NCBI RefSeq assembly: GCF_012927275.1
Contig: NZ_JABBGG010000001.1
Coordinates: 434,001 to 498,000 of the forward strand
Length of the DNA: 64,000 bases
Reading direction: 5' to 3'
Source: Massilia polaris
GTDB lineage: Bacteria; Pseudomonadota; Gammaproteobacteria; Burkholderiales; Burkholderiaceae_D
Shown: in pieces, positions 61,789-64,000 of the stretch
How the letters are laid out: each line of letters begins with the position of its first letter
How positions within the stretch are numbered: position 1 is the first letter of the stretch
The notes under the pieces: model-generated
The model's input: the letters and a program-made list of their open reading frames with translations, nothing else
Told to the model about the DNA's origin: nothing
Database searches by the model: none
Position numbers and translations under genes: made by a program

Positions 61789-62242
61789 ACCGCACGGCAG
61801 CGGTAGTCTGGTGCACTTCATATCAAAAAATTATCGAATTGGCGGATTTTCAAGTATTCCGGAGGCCCGGGTTATGCACAAAAAATTCTCAAAAGTATTT
61901 TTCAAGTTCTTTTTGCGCTTAGGCCCGTTGACTTTTCAAGTCATTGATTTTTAAGGGTAAATACTTCTGCCTGTGGAATGGGCATTTTGTTGAAACCCGC
62001 ATCAGTATTGGGTTCCGGGGTGTCAAGGGGGTGTTTTCCACAAAGTTATGCACAGCGAATGTGGATATCTGAAAAAGTGCTTTAGTTACGGCTACTTAGC
62101 GCAGAAAACCAATTCAATGATGAGATTTCGCAAAGTATCGTGACGCCGCCGCACAAATTTCCGTGCGAATTGTCGGAATTTTTCTTGCGCTGGATAACTG
62201 GATAAATGTACAGTTGTACGGTTCCCCCCGTTAAATGCCCAG
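61789..62242. other. AT-rich intergenic region with DnaA-box-like sites and repeats, no gene
   Basis: 454 bases without a credible gene. Sites fitting the DnaA consensus TTWTNCACA occur at 61872-61880 and 62046-62054 (both TTATGCACA) and 62034-62042 (TTTTCCACA), with a near match in reverse at 62060-62068 (TGTGGATAT). TTTTCAAGT occurs three times at 61847, 61899 and 61933. The stretch 61820-61960 is far more AT-rich than its surroundings. It lies just upstream of a DNA helicase gene. Confidence 0.5.
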
Positions 62243-64000
62243 ATGCAAGCCGTCGCCGATAAAACCGTCCCCGAAGATCCCTATGCCAGCCTGAACCCGG
62301 AGCAACGCGCCGCGGTCGAGCACGATATCGGGATCGACAACCCGCGCCCGCTGCTGGTGATCGCCGGCGCCGGTTCGGGCAAGACCAGCACGCTGGCGCA
62401 CCGGGTGGCGCGGCTGATCCAGGACGGCGCCGACCCGCAGCGCATCCTGCTGCTGACGTTCTCGCGCCGCGCGGCGGTCGAGATGACCAACCGCGCCGGC
62501 AACGTGCTGCAGCGGGTGATGGGGTTGCGCAGCGCGCAGGCGCCGAACACGCTGCCGTGGGCCGGCACCTTCCACAGCATCGGCGCGCGCCTGCTGCGCG
62601 AATACGCCGGCCGGATCGGGCTGGACGACTCGTTCACCATCCACGACCGCGGCGATTCGGAAGACCTGATCGGCCTCGTGCGCCACGAGATCGGCCTGAC
62701 CCAGACCCAGAAACGCTTTCCGCTGAAGGGCACCTGCCTGTCGATCTACTCGCGCGTGGTCAACAGCTGCGAGCCGCTGGCCGACGTCCTGCAAAGCACC
62801 TTCCCATGGTGCAGCGAGTGGGAGCAGGAACTCAAGACGCTGTTCGGCGCCTACGTCGACGCCAAGCAGGAGCAGAACGTGCTCGATTACGACGACCTGC
62901 TGCTGTTCTGGTCGGAGATGGCCGCCGACCCGGAACTGGGCCCGGAGATCGGCGCGCTGTTCGACTACGTGCTGGTCGACGAATACCAGGACACCAACCG
63001 CCTGCAGGCGGCGATCATCACCGGCATGAAGCCGGACGGGAAGGGCGTGATGGTGGTCGGCGACGATGCCCAGTCGATCTACTCGTTCCGCGGCGCCACC
63101 GTGCGCAACATCCTCGACTTCCCTCAGCAGTTCAGCCAACCGGCCTGCATGATCACGCTCGAGCGCAATTACCGCTCGACCCAGCCGATCCTGGACGCGT
63201 CCAATGCGGTGATCGCCGCGGCGCTGGAACGCCACGCCAAGACGCTGTGGACCGACAAGGTATCGACCGCGCAGCCGCAGCTGGTGCTGATCCCGGACGA
63301 AGCAGAACAGGCGCGCTGGGTGTGCAACCGCATCCTCGAACACCGCGAAGCCGGCATCGCGCTGACGTCGCAGGCGGTGCTGTTCCGCGCCGCCAGCCAC
63401 AGCGCCGCGCTGGAACTGGAACTCATGCGCCGCAACGTCCCCTTCGTCAAATTCGGCGGCCTGAAGTTCCTGGAGGCCTCGCATATCAAGGACGTGCTGG
63501 CGGTGCTGCGCTTTGCCCAGAACCCGAGCGGGCGCATGGCCGGTTTCCGCGTGGCCCAGCTGATCCCCGGGATCGGGCCGGCCACCGCCACCCGCCTGCT
63601 CGATGCGCTCGGCGAAGCGGCCGAACCGGTGCTGGCGCTGGAGGCGTTTGCGGCGCCGGCGAAGGCCGGAGGCGAATGGCAGGCCTTCGTGGCCCTGTAC
63701 CGCGCGCTGCGTACGCCGGGCCTGCGCTGGCCGGCCGATATCGGCCTGGTCAGGAACTGGTACCTGCCGCAGCTCGAACGCATGCACGACGACGCGCAGG
63801 TGCGCGCTGCCGACGTCGAGCAGCTGGCGCAGCTGGCCGGCGGCTACGACTCGCGCGAGACTTTCCTGGCCGAGATCACGCTCGATCCGCCCGACGCGAC
63901 CAGCGACCGCGCCGGGCCGCCCAACCTCGATGAGGATTATGTGATCCTGTCGACCATCCACTCGTCCAAGGGACAGGAATGGAAGTCGGTGCATGTGCTG
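62243..64000 (+). CDS. UvrD/Rep-family ATP-dependent DNA helicase, partial
   Basis: The first 586 residues of a superfamily 1 helicase; the 3' end lies beyond the window. The Q-motif (LNPEQRAAVEH, 17-27), Walker A (AGAGSGKT, 41-48), motif Ia (LLLTFSRRAAVEM), the DExx box DEYQDTN, motif III (GDDAQSIYSFRGA), motif IV (LERNYRST) and motif V-like STIHSSKGQEWKSV are all present. It unwinds DNA with 3'-5' polarity in repair or replication restart. The start is at 62243; an ATG at 62235 is in another frame. Confidence 0.92.
   Translation, partial: MQAVADKTVPEDPYASLNPEQRAAVEHDIGIDNPRPLLVIAGAGSGKTSTLAHRVARLIQDGADPQRILLLTFSRRAAVEMTNRAGNVLQRVMGLRSAQAPNTLPWAGTFHSIGARLLREYAGRIGLDDSFTIHDRGDSEDLIGLVRHEIGLTQTQKRFPLKGTCLSIYSRVVNSCEPLADVLQSTFPWCSEWEQELKTLFGAYVDAKQEQNVLDYDDLLLFWSEMAADPELGPEIGALFDYVLVDEYQDTNRLQAAIITGMKPDGKGVMVVGDDAQSIYSFRGATVRNILDFPQQFSQPACMITLERNYRSTQPILDASNAVIAAALERHAKTLWTDKVSTAQPQLVLIPDEAEQARWVCNRILEHREAGIALTSQAVLFRAASHSAALELELMRRNVPFVKFGGLKFLEASHIKDVLAVLRFAQNPSGRMAGFRVAQLIPGIGPATATRLLDALGEAAEPVLALEAFAAPAKAGGEWQAFVALYRALRTPGLRWPADIGLVRNWYLPQLERMHDDAQVRAADVEQLAQLAGGYDSRETFLAEITLDPPDATSDRAGPPNLDEDYVILSTIHSSKGQEWKSVHVL

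Noticed and set aside
61742..61954. 70-residue ORF in the AT-rich gap
   Set aside because: It overlaps the end of the 74-residue gene and has no ribosome site or family features.
61789..62242. oriC
   Set aside because: DnaA-like boxes are present, but no dnaA, dnaN, rpmH or gyrB is near. Downgraded to a DnaA-box cluster.

Overview
The window looks like the chromosome of a Massilia- or Duganella-type betaproteobacterium (Oxalobacteraceae). It is GC-rich throughout apart from a few intergenic spots. It carries a DUF2970 gene, a Burkholderiales-type porin ending in Phe, an assimilatory nitrate operon, a FeeM-like acyltransferase, and many GGDEF/EAL and hybrid signalling proteins. No rRNA, tRNA, CRISPR array, insertion sequence or prophage was seen. 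The assignment to a genus is inference from gene content only.

Layout. 1-1145 (minus): a MocR-type regulator, cut by the window start, behind a DUF2970 gene. 1358-3350: two c-type cytochromes. 3467-5107: a solitary flagellin with a zinc-peptidase insert (flagellinolysin type). 5173-7434: a secreted cyclodextrin glycosyltransferase behind two palindromic operators. 7531-9315: an SDR enzyme, a decayed sensor-kinase remnant and a NarL-type regulator. 9665-16979: a tightly overlapping five-gene signalling operon (CHASE-PAS-GGDEF-EAL-REC, HDOD, histidine kinase, REC/HD-GYP-like, REC). 16989-21737: a DMT transporter, a small secreted ORF, a GGDEF-EAL protein with a substituted EAL catalytic base, and an ATP-grasp-like protein. 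21867-29502: a lipid kinase, a cold-shock/Excalibur fusion, and a cell-wall group (L,D-transpeptidase, lysozyme-like protein, a frameshifted peptidoglycan-binding gene, a class A PBP). 29667-35390: an SGNH protein, a NodU-type carbamoyltransferase, a small unknown protein, an acyltransferase-3 and a DUF457 membrane protein.

35498-41412 holds a porin, a PRPP-synthetase paralogue with an alpha/beta hydrolase, PpnP, a phosphotransferase, a universal stress protein and a histidine phosphatase. 41530-50543 is the nitrate assimilation locus. An ANTAR regulator precedes a leader with a sigma-54 promoter, a two-hairpin ANTAR target and a strong intrinsic terminator, followed by the transporter, nirB, nirD, an FAD oxidoreductase and nasA. 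50631-55695 has a DUF3667 protein, then the FeeM-like synthase paired with a 7TM-PAS-GGDEF-EAL protein. 55711-58970 (minus) is a stress-type cluster (Hsp20, phosphoribosyltransferase, membrane protein, erythromycin-esterase family). 59100-61297 holds S-formylglutathione hydrolase and a split ChrA pair. 61564 to the end holds a small unknown gene, an AT-rich region with DnaA-box-like sites, and a UvrD/Rep helicase cut by the window end.

How the parts fit: the best-supported regulatory circuit is nitrate-responsive antitermination of the nas/nir operon. Cyclic-di-GMP control is the dominant theme, with three GGDEF/EAL proteins and one HD-GYP-like protein. Several have substitutions at key catalytic positions, so synthesis, breakdown and sensing appear divided among them.
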